DNA of 64,000 bases, from assembly GCF_963667735.1 (NCBI RefSeq), contig NZ_OY763919.1, forward strand, positions 2,791,539 through 2,855,538. The letters run 5' to 3'. This DNA is from an uncultured Methanoregula sp. GTDB taxonomy: Archaea; Halobacteriota; Methanomicrobia; Methanomicrobiales; Methanospirillaceae. Made by a program: the position numbers and the translations under genes. Position 1 is the stretch's first letter, and the number at the start of each line of letters is the position of its first letter. The notes under the pieces are model-generated. The model was not told where the DNA came from and searched no databases. It worked only from the letters and a program-made list of their open reading frames with translations. Below are positions 56,183 to 64,000 of this stretch, piece after piece.

Positions 56183-56701
56183 TTAAAAATTTCCCCGCGC
56201 TTTTTTCATCAGGGCAAGCAGGCCCTCAAGGATCTGGACGGGGGTCGGCGGATTGCCGGGGATCTTCATGTCAACGGGAAAGAGTTTGTCGGCCCCGCCA
56301 AGAACCGCGTAGGTCCCGGCAAAGATCCCGCCATTGCAGGCATCGTCCCCTACGGCAACAACGAATTTGGGTGACGGCATGGCATCGTAGGTCTTCTTCG
56401 CCGCAATCGCCATGTTGTGCGTGACCGCACCGGTCACGATCAGGACGTCCGCATGCCGGGGCGAGGCAACGAACGTTATGCCGAACCGCTCGACATCGTA
56501 ATACGGATTGTTTAAGTTGTTGATCTCGATCTCGGTGGCATTGTCGCTGCCGCAGTCCAGTTCCCGGATCGCAAGGCTGCGCCCGAAAACCGAATCGATC
56601 TCGCACCGGAGATCCCTGCCGAGCGCTTCCGTTACGGCATCGTGCTCCGGCAGATCACTTTTCACTTTCTTTTTAAAGAAACAGGAAAGGGCATTTACCA
56701 T
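56183..56701 (-). CDS. NuoB/hydrogenase-4 small-subunit-like protein without cluster ligands
   Basis: 172 residues of the NuoB/HyfI family (REL-DCGSDNATEIEI, then FGITFVASPRHADVLIVTGAVT and VAVGDDACNGGIFAGTY, closing with IPGNPPTPVQIL). Aligned to the family, the CXXC of the proximal [4Fe-4S] site becomes Asp and Thr, the third Cys becomes Asp and the GCPP Cys becomes Asn. Two other Cys (one each in the first and third motif) sit at shifted positions. It cannot hold the usual cluster. It is the last gene of the six-gene operon, 11 bp after the large subunit. Confidence 0.88.
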   Translation of the reverse strand: MVNALSCFFKKKVKSDLPEHDAVTEALGRDLRCEIDSVFGRSLAIRELDCGSDNATEIEINNLNNPYYDVERFGITFVASPRHADVLIVTGAVTHNMAIAAKKTYDAMPSPKFVVAVGDDACNGGIFAGTYAVLGGADKLFPVDMKIPGNPPTPVQILEGLLALMKKARGNF

Positions 56702-56712
56702 TTTGTCTCACC

Positions 56713-58293
56713 TCACAGATCGGTCCCTGCATACGACAGGTTCAGGCTCTTGTTGATGACCGGGAAGTCCGGCACGATGTTCCCCTGGATTGCATGTTCG
56801 ATCGCCTGCCAATTGCAGAACGAGGCGGTCCGGACTTTATACCGGTCCACGGCACCGTCCCGGATAAGAACCCAGCAGAGGTTCTCCCCCCGGCAGGACT
56901 CCACCAGGGAGAGGGCATAGCCATCGCGGGGAACAAAACTGCCACAGATCTCACCTTCGGGCATGGAGCCAAGCAGTTCTATGATGAGATCCAGCGAATC
57001 GAGGATCTCGGAGGCCTTGACGGTGAACCGGGACAGGACATCCCCGTCATTGAGGGGTTTTGGTTTTGGAACCACGCGATCATAGAGACCGTACGGGTGA
57101 TCGATCCGCACATCCACATTTCCCCCCGAGGCCCGGGCAGCCGGGCCGGTGATATTGAGCGGCTGGAGCAGGTTCTTTTTTATAATGCCGGTTGTGGCGA
57201 ACCGGTCGATGACCGAAGTTGTCGAGAGGACAATCTTGAGCCCCACCCGGTAGCGCTTCCTGAAATGGCTGGTGAATTCCTGAAGATCCTGGAGCTGCTG
57301 CCGGCTGATATCATGGGACAGGCCGCCACAGCAGATCATGCCCCGCAGGAACCGGGAGCCGGTCAGATGGGCGTTCATCCGGAAGACCTCTTCCCGGAGG
57401 ACCGAGAACTGGTTCGCACCCAGCGGGAACGCAACATCCACGAGCATGCCGGCCTGGTCCCCGAGATGGGAGCAGATCCGTTCGAGTTCAAGGAAGATGG
57501 TGCGCAGGTGCCAGGCCCGGGGAGGGATTTGTGTCCCTGCAATCCGTTCCACTGCCATACAGAACGCTGTCGCATTCGCAACCGACTCGTCGCCGCTGAC
57601 AGATTCCGCGATCCGCACGCAGTCCGCCGGGCCTTTGCCTTCGGCCAGCTTCTCGATGCCCCGGTGCTTGTAGAACATGCGGATCTCCAGGTTGAAGACC
57701 GTCTCCCCGATAACGCTGAACCGGAAATGCCCGGGCTCGATGATCCCGGCATGCACCGGCCCGACCGGGACCTGGTACACGCCTTCGCCGCTCACTTTCC
57801 GGAAGGGATATTCCCGGTCCGGGGCAACCGCGGACAGGGGCCGGATCGGGACATTCCGTACGGATTTTTTGAGCGGGTGGAAATCATCGGGGTACGTCTC
57901 GTGCAGGAAGAGGCGCCGGTCATCGAATGCCCCATCGAATTCCACCCCGAACCCGTCCCGGCATTCGCGTTCGAACCAGCAGGCCGAGGGAAAGATCCGG
58001 GCAATGGATTTCGCCCGGTCCTTGACATTGCGCACAACGACAAGGATCCCGGACTTCTTCTCGAACACGTAGAAGAGCGAGAACCGGTAGTCCGGATCGA
58101 ATCCTTCAACGCAGAAGAGACCCGACAGGACGCACTTGCCTGCCGAGAGGAACGAGACAACGGACTCAAACTCCCCTTCTGATACGGAGACATAGCATTC
58201 CCCGCTGCATCCGCTGACAATCCGGGAGGGATCGCTGATACAGCTTGCCATCTCCCGGGCAGCAATAAATCCGGCATCAGTCCTTGCAGTCAT
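56713..58293 (-). CDS. NuoCD/hydrogenase-4 large-subunit-like protein without [NiFe] ligands
   Basis: 526 residues: NuoC-like N-terminal part (1-160) fused to a NuoD-like part (160-526), as in HyfG/HycE. The L1 region reads HRGIEKLAEGKGPADCVRIA then ESVSGDE, where active enzymes have RICGICxxxH; both Cys are replaced (Ala, Val). The L2 region is SLNLSYAGTDL at the very C-terminus, where active enzymes have DPCxxC; both Cys are replaced (Ser, Gly). So no [NiFe] centre can form. The C-terminus is not cleaved because no protease site is left. TGATG overlap with the preceding gene shows translational coupling. Confidence 0.92.
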   Translation of the reverse strand: MTARTDAGFIAAREMASCISDPSRIVSGCSGECYVSVSEGEFESVVSFLSAGKCVLSGLFCVEGFDPDYRFSLFYVFEKKSGILVVVRNVKDRAKSIARIFPSACWFERECRDGFGVEFDGAFDDRRLFLHETYPDDFHPLKKSVRNVPIRPLSAVAPDREYPFRKVSGEGVYQVPVGPVHAGIIEPGHFRFSVIGETVFNLEIRMFYKHRGIEKLAEGKGPADCVRIAESVSGDESVANATAFCMAVERIAGTQIPPRAWHLRTIFLELERICSHLGDQAGMLVDVAFPLGANQFSVLREEVFRMNAHLTGSRFLRGMICCGGLSHDISRQQLQDLQEFTSHFRKRYRVGLKIVLSTTSVIDRFATTGIIKKNLLQPLNITGPAARASGGNVDVRIDHPYGLYDRVVPKPKPLNDGDVLSRFTVKASEILDSLDLIIELLGSMPEGEICGSFVPRDGYALSLVESCRGENLCWVLIRDGAVDRYKVRTASFCNWQAIEHAIQGNIVPDFPVINKSLNLSYAGTDL

Positions 58294-59780
58294 CAGAATC
58301 TCAACTCCGAAACGATCTCATTGAAGAAAGAAATCTCCCCGGATGTGAAGACCAGGCCGAGGATGAGGATCAGACATAAGAGAATGACAATGGGCGCCTT
58401 CATGCCTGCAGGTGTCGGGTACTGCTCGATGTCCGGGCTCTGGCCCGGGGGCGTCACCTGCGTAAAGGCAACAATCACGAAATAGCCAAGCCCCACCGCT
58501 GCGATGAAGAGAAGTACGAGCACGAGGGCAAGGACAATGGGCGAGACAGCACCGAGACCCAGCAGGATGAAGAGCTTGGACCAGAAGACAGGGAACGGCG
58601 GCATGCCGATGATAGCAAGCCCGCCGATGATGATGCCCCAGGCTGCAAGGGGCTGGAGCCGGAAGACATCCCGGATCTCGTCAAGCGCATCGCTCGAGAG
58701 ATGGCTGCGGTACTGGCGGTGGAGGATACCTGCCGACAGGAAGAGCGAGGCTTTTGTCAGGGAGTGGGCCAGGATGTGGAAGAGTACCCAGAAGATCGCA
58801 AGAGGCGTCCCGACCGCAATGCCGATGAGCAGGATACCCATGTTCTCGACGCTTGAGAATGCGATGAGCTTCTTTAGGTTCTTCTGCGGGAGCATAGAGA
58901 AAGCCGCGATCCCGATCGTCAGGACACCGAAAAGGCCGATGAGCGGCGCAATCGTTGCAATCGCCGCGTTCTGGTGGACAAGTGCCGCCATGCGGAGGAT
59001 CCCGTAAATACCCACGTTGAGGAGGACACCGGACAGGATTGCGCTGACCGCGGACGGGGCTTTTGCATGGGCTTCGGGCAGCCAGGTGTGGAACGGGAAG
59101 ATACCCGATTTTGCAGCAAACCCGATGAAGACGAGCGCCGATGCCGCCACCATCATGCCGGTCGGGAACGTGGATGCATGCTGCATGAGCCCGGTCCAGT
59201 TCAGGGTCCCGTTCCCCGGCCCCAGGACCGTTCGCGAGGTCTCAAAGAGAAAGATGAGGCCGACAAACGAGAAGAGCATGGCAACCGAGGCCACGAAGAT
59301 GTACTTGATCGCGGCATCGATATTCTCCCGCGCCGACAGGGTGGCAATGAGGATGGCGGACGTGATCGTGGTCAGTTCGGCAAAGATCCAGAAGAGGGCC
59401 AGGTTGTCCGAACAGAAGGCAAGGACAATGAGGAGAAGGAGGAGGATCCAGGCCGCGTAGAAGAGCTTCAGGCTCCCTTTCTCCAGTTCCCCGCTCTCAA
59501 GAAGGCCGTCAACATACCCCCGGGCATAGACTGCTGCGAGGCTGAATATGACGGCAGTTATCAGGATCTCGAAGATCCCCAGGTGATCGATAAAGAAAAA
59601 CTGGCTGCCGACCAAAAACGAGGAGACCGGCACAACCTCGAACAGGAGAACGAAGACCGTAATGATCACAAAGAGCACGGCCTGAGCGGTACAGATCAGG
59701 TTCATGCGCTTGGGGGTGTGACTCAGTGCGATCAGGAGGAGTGCTGCGGCAGTGCAGGCAATGAATGCGATCAGGATCAT
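58293..59780 (-). CDS. HyfF-like antiporter-type membrane subunit
   Basis: 495 residues with about 14 membrane helices, of the NuoL/M/N-Mrp family (FAAKSGIFPFHTWLPEAHAKAPSAVSAI motif, helices with the conserved Lys and Glu). It is expected to move H+ or Na+ in complex I-like machines. Overlaps its neighbours at both ends (ATGA upstream, TGATG downstream). Confidence 0.9.
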   Translation of the reverse strand: MILIAFIACTAAALLLIALSHTPKRMNLICTAQAVLFVIITVFVLLFEVVPVSSFLVGSQFFFIDHLGIFEILITAVIFSLAAVYARGYVDGLLESGELEKGSLKLFYAAWILLLLLIVLAFCSDNLALFWIFAELTTITSAILIATLSARENIDAAIKYIFVASVAMLFSFVGLIFLFETSRTVLGPGNGTLNWTGLMQHASTFPTGMMVAASALVFIGFAAKSGIFPFHTWLPEAHAKAPSAVSAILSGVLLNVGIYGILRMAALVHQNAAIATIAPLIGLFGVLTIGIAAFSMLPQKNLKKLIAFSSVENMGILLIGIAVGTPLAIFWVLFHILAHSLTKASLFLSAGILHRQYRSHLSSDALDEIRDVFRLQPLAAWGIIIGGLAIIGMPPFPVFWSKLFILLGLGAVSPIVLALVLVLLFIAAVGLGYFVIVAFTQVTPPGQSPDIEQYPTPAGMKAPIVILLCLILILGLVFTSGEISFFNEIVSELRF

Positions 59781-60466
59781 GGGCTCTCCTCCTCTTCCCA
59801 GAGGTGGAAACGGTGGAGTCTCTTATGGTAGTCCTCGAGCGTGGAATCGATCCCGACCGTGAGGATGGTTGTCAGGAGTACAACGATTATCAAGTCGATG
59901 ATGATCAAGAACTCGATGATGAAGGGCAGCTCGGTGACGAACATACCAAAGAGCAGGACGCCGTTCTCCATGGTCAGGTAGCCGAGCACTTTTGTGATCG
60001 CCCGCTTGCGCGAGAAGGTCACGAGCATTCCCATGAGCATCAGCGAGATGCCAAGGACCGCCCCGAAGAAGAGGAAACTCCCCCGGGCCGGGGTCCCTTC
60101 CAGGATCTTCGAGAACGCGATGTAGATGACAAGCATCAGCCCCATCGAGATGATCAAGGAGGTTGTCGGGCTCAGGAAATGGAACTCGATATCCCGGCGG
60201 ATCCGGACTTTCTCCTGGATGGTTGCGATGAAGTAGGGGATGATGATGACCTTGCTTGCAAACGTGATAACGGCAATCGCGAGCAGGACCGGCGCATCCT
60301 CAATCGAGTAGAGGGCAAGGGCGACAAGGACGAGTGTCAGGGACTGGAGGGCGTACACGGATACGAGCGAGAGCAGGTTGCGCGTTGAGATGATGTAGGC
60401 CGCAGTGATGATGACGACAACGAAGAGGATCTTGATGAATCCCTGCGCAAGGGCTGTTTCGATCAT
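59777..60466 (-). CDS. HyfE-like membrane subunit
   Basis: 229 residues, six or seven helices, similar to HyfE (a NuoK-like arrangement extended at both ends; an acidic residue in helix regions like SIEDAPVLLAIAVITFASKVIIIP). ATGA overlaps with both adjacent genes. Members have no cofactor. The family is specific to hydrogenase-4-type and related complexes. Confidence 0.85.
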   Translation of the reverse strand: MIETALAQGFIKILFVVVIITAAYIISTRNLLSLVSVYALQSLTLVLVALALYSIEDAPVLLAIAVITFASKVIIIPYFIATIQEKVRIRRDIEFHFLSPTTSLIISMGLMLVIYIAFSKILEGTPARGSFLFFGAVLGISLMLMGMLVTFSRKRAITKVLGYLTMENGVLLFGMFVTELPFIIEFLIIIDLIIVVLLTTILTVGIDSTLEDYHKRLHRFHLWEEEESP

Positions 60467-61404
60467 GCGAACACCTCGATGATGATGATAAGCGTCGAGA
60501 AGAAGAATGCCATGGCAAAGAGGCTCGGGAGCCGGAAGAACCGCATCTTGGCCATCGAGGACTCAAAGAGCCCGATGATTCCTGCAAGGATGCTGCCTTT
60601 GATAATGAAAAGCCCGGTTGCAATGAGAAGGCCGGCAAGAGTGAACGTAGTCATCAGGCCGAAGGGGACGATCAGGTTGAGGAGGAGAGCCATGAGGAGG
60701 GTCAGTTTGACTGCAGCCGAGAGTTCCATGAGGGCCAGGTTCCTGCCGGACTGTTCCAGGATCATCCCCTCGTGGATCATGGTCAGTTCGAGATGCGTCT
60801 CCGGGTTGTCGACCGGGATGCGGGAGGTCTCGACTATGAGGATGATGAAGAGCGAGATCCCAAGGAGGATGAGGATCGGGGTCGTGAGGGTCCCGGCAGC
60901 GGCAGATGTCGAGAACATGTCGAAGATGTTGAGGGACCTGAAGACAAAGACAAGCGCGGCAAAGACGATGATCGTTGTCGGCTCGATGATAGCCGAGATG
61001 CTCATCTCCCGGGAGCTGCCCATCCCGCCAAAGGAGCTGCCGGCATCGAGGCCGGCAAGAGCCATGAAGAACTTGGCAAGGGCAAGGAGGTAGAGGAAGA
61101 GGATGATGTTCCCGATCCCCCCGATCGGTTCGGGCACGAAGACGAGCGGGACAAAGAGGGCTGCAACAAGGAGCGCTGCGATGTTGAGGATGGGCGTGAC
61201 CCGCATAATTCTTGACGAATTGGGGGAGTAGATGACTTCCTTTTTCAACAGCTTTGCAAGAGAGTAATACGTCTGGAAGACCGAAGGGCCGCTCCTCCCC
61301 TGGGTCCGCGCTTTCACTTTCTTTATCAGGCTTACGAAGAGCGGGGCAAGGGCGAGGACAACGAGAGTGTTCAGTACAAGGTAGAGAATAAACATCCCGT
61401 TCAT
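60463..61404 (-). CDS. HyfC/NuoH-like membrane subunit
   Basis: 313 residues, about eight helices. NuoH signatures: RTQGRSGPSVFQTYYSLAKL near residue 35, ETSRIPVDNPETHLELTMIH (the Q-loop type motif of the family) and a conserved Glu near the centre. It connects the peripheral arm to the antiporter subunits. ATG 61404 overlaps the previous stop by ATGA. Confidence 0.92.
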   Translation of the reverse strand: MNGMFILYLVLNTLVVLALAPLFVSLIKKVKARTQGRSGPSVFQTYYSLAKLLKKEVIYSPNSSRIMRVTPILNIAALLVAALFVPLVFVPEPIGGIGNIILFLYLLALAKFFMALAGLDAGSSFGGMGSSREMSISAIIEPTTIIVFAALVFVFRSLNIFDMFSTSAAAGTLTTPILILLGISLFIILIVETSRIPVDNPETHLELTMIHEGMILEQSGRNLALMELSAAVKLTLLMALLLNLIVPFGLMTTFTLAGLLIATGLFIIKGSILAGIIGLFESSMAKMRFFRLPSLFAMAFFFSTLIIIIEVFA

Positions 61405-63344
61405 GCAAACCACCCCAGGTAGACGATGACTGCTATCACCGCAAAGAAGACATAGAGAAGGTACGTGTCAAGACACCCGTTCTGGAACCGGGAGATTCCC
61501 TTCGCGGCCTGGAGCGACAACCGGGAGACCGGCAGGTAGAGGTATTCCTCGAAAAGTTTCAGGAGCCGGATCTCGGCAGTGCCTTCCCGGAAGATCGTGT
61601 TCTTCTCGTCAAAGAATGTCCGCTCGTTCTTCATCCGCGTCCGGTAGATAGCCGAGAAGATGATATCGATGGGTTCCGAGAATCCGTGGCCGCTGTACTC
61701 GGTCGAGGGTTGCTGCGAGAGCGTACCGCAGCCCCAGGTTTCGCTCACCCGGACTTCCCGGGACGCGGTGAAATGGAGGGCCAGGTACGTGAGGCCCGTC
61801 ATCACCAGGAGAAGTATTCCGATGAGGAGCATGTCCGGTTCCGGCACGGAAAATCCTGCAAGCAGGAAGATCTGCAGCGCGAAGAGACCGAGGAGAATAC
61901 AGGCAGCAGCAAGGATGGCTGGCCCGGCAAGCATCAGGAACGGGACTTCGCGGGCATTCCTGCTCTCTTCGGATCGGGGCATGGCAAGGAAGATCGATCC
62001 AAAGGCTTTCACCGAACAGGCTGCCGAGAGGGCGCTGGTCAGGGCAAAGAGGGAGAGGCAGATGAACATGACCACTTTGAGCAGGGGATCCACTGTCGAG
62101 ACTGATGAGAAGAACGAGATGTAAATGAGGATCTCGCTTGCAAACCCGTTCAGCGGGGGAAGAGCTGCCATTGCCACGGCGCCCACAAAGAAGAGGGCCG
62201 ATGTCCAGGGCATCACATGAGAGAGGCCGCCCATGTGCTCGATGTCCCGCGTGTGCGTTGCATGGACAACGGAACCGGAGGTGAGGAAGAGCAGGCTCTT
62301 GAAGAGGGCGTGGTTGAGCGCATGGAAGAGGGCCCCGAGCAGGCTTACCTGGGCGAGGAGGGGCTGGTTGACCGAGGTCAGTATTACAGAAAGGCCGATC
62401 CCGATGAAGATGATCCCGATATTCTCGATGCTGCTGTACGCGAGCATCGCCTTGATGTCATGCTCCTTGAGAGCATAGATGATCCCAAGAACTGCGGATG
62501 CCGTACCGGCTGCGAGGATGAGGAGGCCGACCCAGAGACTCGGCGGGAAGACATCCAGGAGGAAACGGACCAGGCCGTACACGGCAATCTTGAGCATGAC
62601 ACCGGACATCAGGGCGGAGATCGGCGAAGGGCTTGCCGGGTGGGCATAGGGAAGCCACTTGTGGAACGGGATGATCCCGGCTTTTATCGCAAACCCGACA
62701 AAGAGCGCAAGAAATGCCGCCATGATGAGGGGTGAAGCCGGTGACTGCACGAGCGTAAACGCGGATGTGCCGGTAGCAACCGCGAGCACAATTATCCCGA
62801 GGAGGACAAAGAGGGTCGAGAGCTGGGTCATCACGAAATAGAAGATGCCGGCCTTCCTCGTCTCGGGTGTGGTGTATTCGTACATGACGAGGAGGAAGGA
62901 ACTTGCCGCCATCAGTTCCCAGAAGAGGAGGAATCCAAGGGTGTTGGCCGAGGCCACGACAAGTACCATCGCAAGGATGAAGAGGTTTGTGCAGCCGCAG
63001 AGCAGGTTCCGGCGCGAGCCCCCGTCGAGGTGTTCGATATATTCCCCGGAATAAAGGGCAACGCAGAGGGATACAAGGGCAATGATCAGGAGGAAGAACG
63101 CGGCAAGGCGATCGATGACAAACGAGATGGAGAAGAACGAAAACAGCTGGTAGGCTATCCAGGAGATCTCCTGGGAGAAAACAATGATGACGAGCGAGAT
63201 GGCTGCAAGGAGTGCTGATGCGGCGATGGTACAGGCAAGGGAGGCGGTCCGGAAAACCCGACGGTCCCGGCCGGCTGCTGCAAGGGGAATGAACGTCCCA
63301 AGCAGGAGGAATACCAGTACGGCGATGAAGAGACCGGCTTCCAT
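61401..63344 (-). CDS. HyfB/NuoL-like membrane subunit
   Basis: 647 residues with about 16 helices, first gene of the operon. The core is of the antiporter family (FAIKAGIIPFHKWLPYAHPASPSPISAL, LAYSSIENIGII, HALNHALFKSLLFL); the C-terminal extension (about 560-647) carries a long amphipathic region, as in HyfB. It belongs to a proton- or sodium-moving complex. No ferredoxin-type gene (HyfA or HyfH) is before or after it. Confidence 0.92.
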   Translation of the reverse strand: MEAGLFIAVLVFLLLGTFIPLAAAGRDRRVFRTASLACTIAASALLAAISLVIIVFSQEISWIAYQLFSFFSISFVIDRLAAFFLLIIALVSLCVALYSGEYIEHLDGGSRRNLLCGCTNLFILAMVLVVASANTLGFLLFWELMAASSFLLVMYEYTTPETRKAGIFYFVMTQLSTLFVLLGIIVLAVATGTSAFTLVQSPASPLIMAAFLALFVGFAIKAGIIPFHKWLPYAHPASPSPISALMSGVMLKIAVYGLVRFLLDVFPPSLWVGLLILAAGTASAVLGIIYALKEHDIKAMLAYSSIENIGIIFIGIGLSVILTSVNQPLLAQVSLLGALFHALNHALFKSLLFLTSGSVVHATHTRDIEHMGGLSHVMPWTSALFFVGAVAMAALPPLNGFASEILIYISFFSSVSTVDPLLKVVMFICLSLFALTSALSAACSVKAFGSIFLAMPRSEESRNAREVPFLMLAGPAILAAACILLGLFALQIFLLAGFSVPEPDMLLIGILLLVMTGLTYLALHFTASREVRVSETWGCGTLSQQPSTEYSGHGFSEPIDIIFSAIYRTRMKNERTFFDEKNTIFREGTAEIRLLKLFEEYLYLPVSRLSLQAAKGISRFQNGCLDTYLLYVFFAVIAVIVYLGWFA

Positions 63345-63732
63345 ATCAGTCAGGCCCCCGGAAAATGCTGAGCGTGTTCACGAGAGCCTGGCCGCAGTAC
63401 GGTAATCCCGCCCTGCCGCCGGAGCCTGATAGTGCGATCCGCAGACGCCATGCGGCTGCGGCAGAGGGAAAAAATAACGATTGTTCAGATACCGGCATTC
63501 AGATCATCGGGGGATGTTGATTTACCACGGTTATTGTTCCAACCATATATATTAACCTGACCAATGAAGCGGAAATACCGGTTTTTCTGAGATTTTATGC
63601 AGGAAACAGGAAACTCGGGATGAAAAAACAGGAAAATTTCCCATATTTTCAAGTATTCAGGAAAATGCTTGCACCGTTTGGGATCTGCGCGCAGCGTCTC
63701 CCGCCGGAGCAGAGCGGGGCCGGATACAAAAA
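63345..63732. other. Promoter region of the hydrogenase-like operon
   Basis: No gene. Reading the minus strand, the run at 63543-63553 ('aatatatatgg') is a good TATA box about 200 bases before the operon's first start, giving a long leader. Another AT-rich run lies at 63600-63660. Confidence 0.45.
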
Positions 63733-64000
63733 TCAGAGTTCTTTCTCGATCTCGTTCTTGATCCGGTCGAGCGCTATGCGCCCGATCCTGGTCACCCGGC
63801 CGTTGACGAGGATCATCGGAATGGGCGGGCGCTCCTGTTCAACGATCGCCCGTATGTAATCGGGTACGCCGTCATCGAGCAGCGTAAGTTTGAGAGAGAC
63901 CCGGTCGCCATAAGTCTCTTTGAGCACGTTCTGCAATTCATTGAACGCATTGGTGAGCATCCCCGAGTACAGACACCCTTCGAGCCCGCAGGTGCGGTTC
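63733..64000 (-). CDS. Thioredoxin-like protein, C-terminal part (gene runs off the right edge)
   Basis: The minus frame stays open to the edge, so 88 or more residues are seen, of which the upstream ones read RTCGLEGCLYSGMLTNAFNE, with a C-x4-C pair. The rest has a thioredoxin-like end: LKLTLLDDGVPDYIRAIV then RPPIPMILVNGRVTRIGRI (cis-Pro PPIPM-type and last strand). Possibly a small redox protein. Its true start is outside the window. Confidence 0.6.
   Translation of the reverse strand, partial: NRTCGLEGCLYSGMLTNAFNELQNVLKETYGDRVSLKLTLLDDGVPDYIRAIVEQERPPIPMILVNGRVTRIGRIALDRIKNEIEKEL

Noticed and set aside
56794..58182. Long plus-strand reading frame (462 codons) opposite the large-subunit gene
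   Set aside because: It is a composition shadow of the GC-rich gene on the minus strand; it has no family match, while the minus frame matches the NuoCD family over its full length.
56713..58293. Active [NiFe] hydrogenase large subunit
   Set aside because: Both CXXC ligand pairs are replaced and the C-terminal cleavage region is missing, so H2 chemistry by this subunit is not supported.
1..64000. CRISPR arrays, rRNA genes, prophage or integrase genes
   Set aside because: Looked for regularly spaced direct repeats and for the usual proteins; none seen.

Overview
The window looks like a chromosome segment of a methanogenic archaeon of the order Methanomicrobiales, probably near Methanoregula or Methanosphaerula. 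This is inferred from the sequence alone. The grounds are AT-rich TATA-type promoters in an otherwise GC-rich genome, archaeal RNase J and archaeal UMP kinase, the AmrS radical SAM family, many PAS-domain histidine kinases, repeat-domain surface proteins typical of this order, and a tRNA gene without an encoded CCA end. I see no CRISPR array, prophage or rRNA operon. One decayed IS200/IS605 TnpB gene is present.

Layout. 1-10 kb: the end of a PiT phosphate transporter, an Mth938-type protein, a CHASE4 histidine kinase whose usual phospho-acceptor His is Tyr, a TnpB remnant, PhoU and PstS (divergent), an ArsC-like protein, a frameshifted receiver-domain remnant, and a receiver-TPR protein. 10-15 kb: a hybrid kinase, a TM2-like/zinc-finger pair, a candidate structured RNA, and an ATGA-coupled operon of three unknown genes. 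15-19 kb: an oxidative-stress and iron operon (superoxide dismutase, ferritin-like cargo with a C-terminal targeting tail, encapsulin shell, an unknown protein, winged-helix regulator, ferredoxin, isochorismatase-type hydrolase). 20-32 kb: small heat-shock protein, a receiver-PadR protein, an 8-PAS kinase, a MASE3 kinase and a receiver-4xPAS protein without a kinase domain. 32-45 kb: RNase J, a GC-rich palindrome cluster, then potassium uptake (a fused KdpC-KdpA, KdpB, a KdpD-like sensor without kinase domain, and Kup). 44-56 kb: transglutaminase-like protein, endonuclease III, tRNA-Pro, two repeat-domain surface proteins with a membrane protein/HTH pair, UMP kinase, a 7TM kinase, AmrS with a Mut7-C protein, a small cytochrome-b-like protein, a molybdopterin-domain protein and an alpha/beta hydrolase. 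56-63 kb: a six-gene operon resembling the membrane part of hydrogenase-4/formate hydrogenlyase.

Most interesting: the 56-63 kb complex keeps the ion-pumping membrane subunits and both catalytic-module subunits. By my alignment, however, all four [NiFe] ligands of the large subunit and all four proximal-cluster ligands of the small subunit are replaced, and no ferredoxin-type subunit is in the operon. It resembles the 'energy-converting hydrogenase-related' (Ehr) type of complex, whose reaction is not settled. Other points of note are the encapsulin operon, the KdpC-KdpA fusion with a kinase-less KdpD, the Tyr-for-His kinase, a 254-bp ungapped dispersed repeat found twice, a candidate structured RNA before an unknown operon, and a shared operator-like motif in front of the two surface-protein genes.
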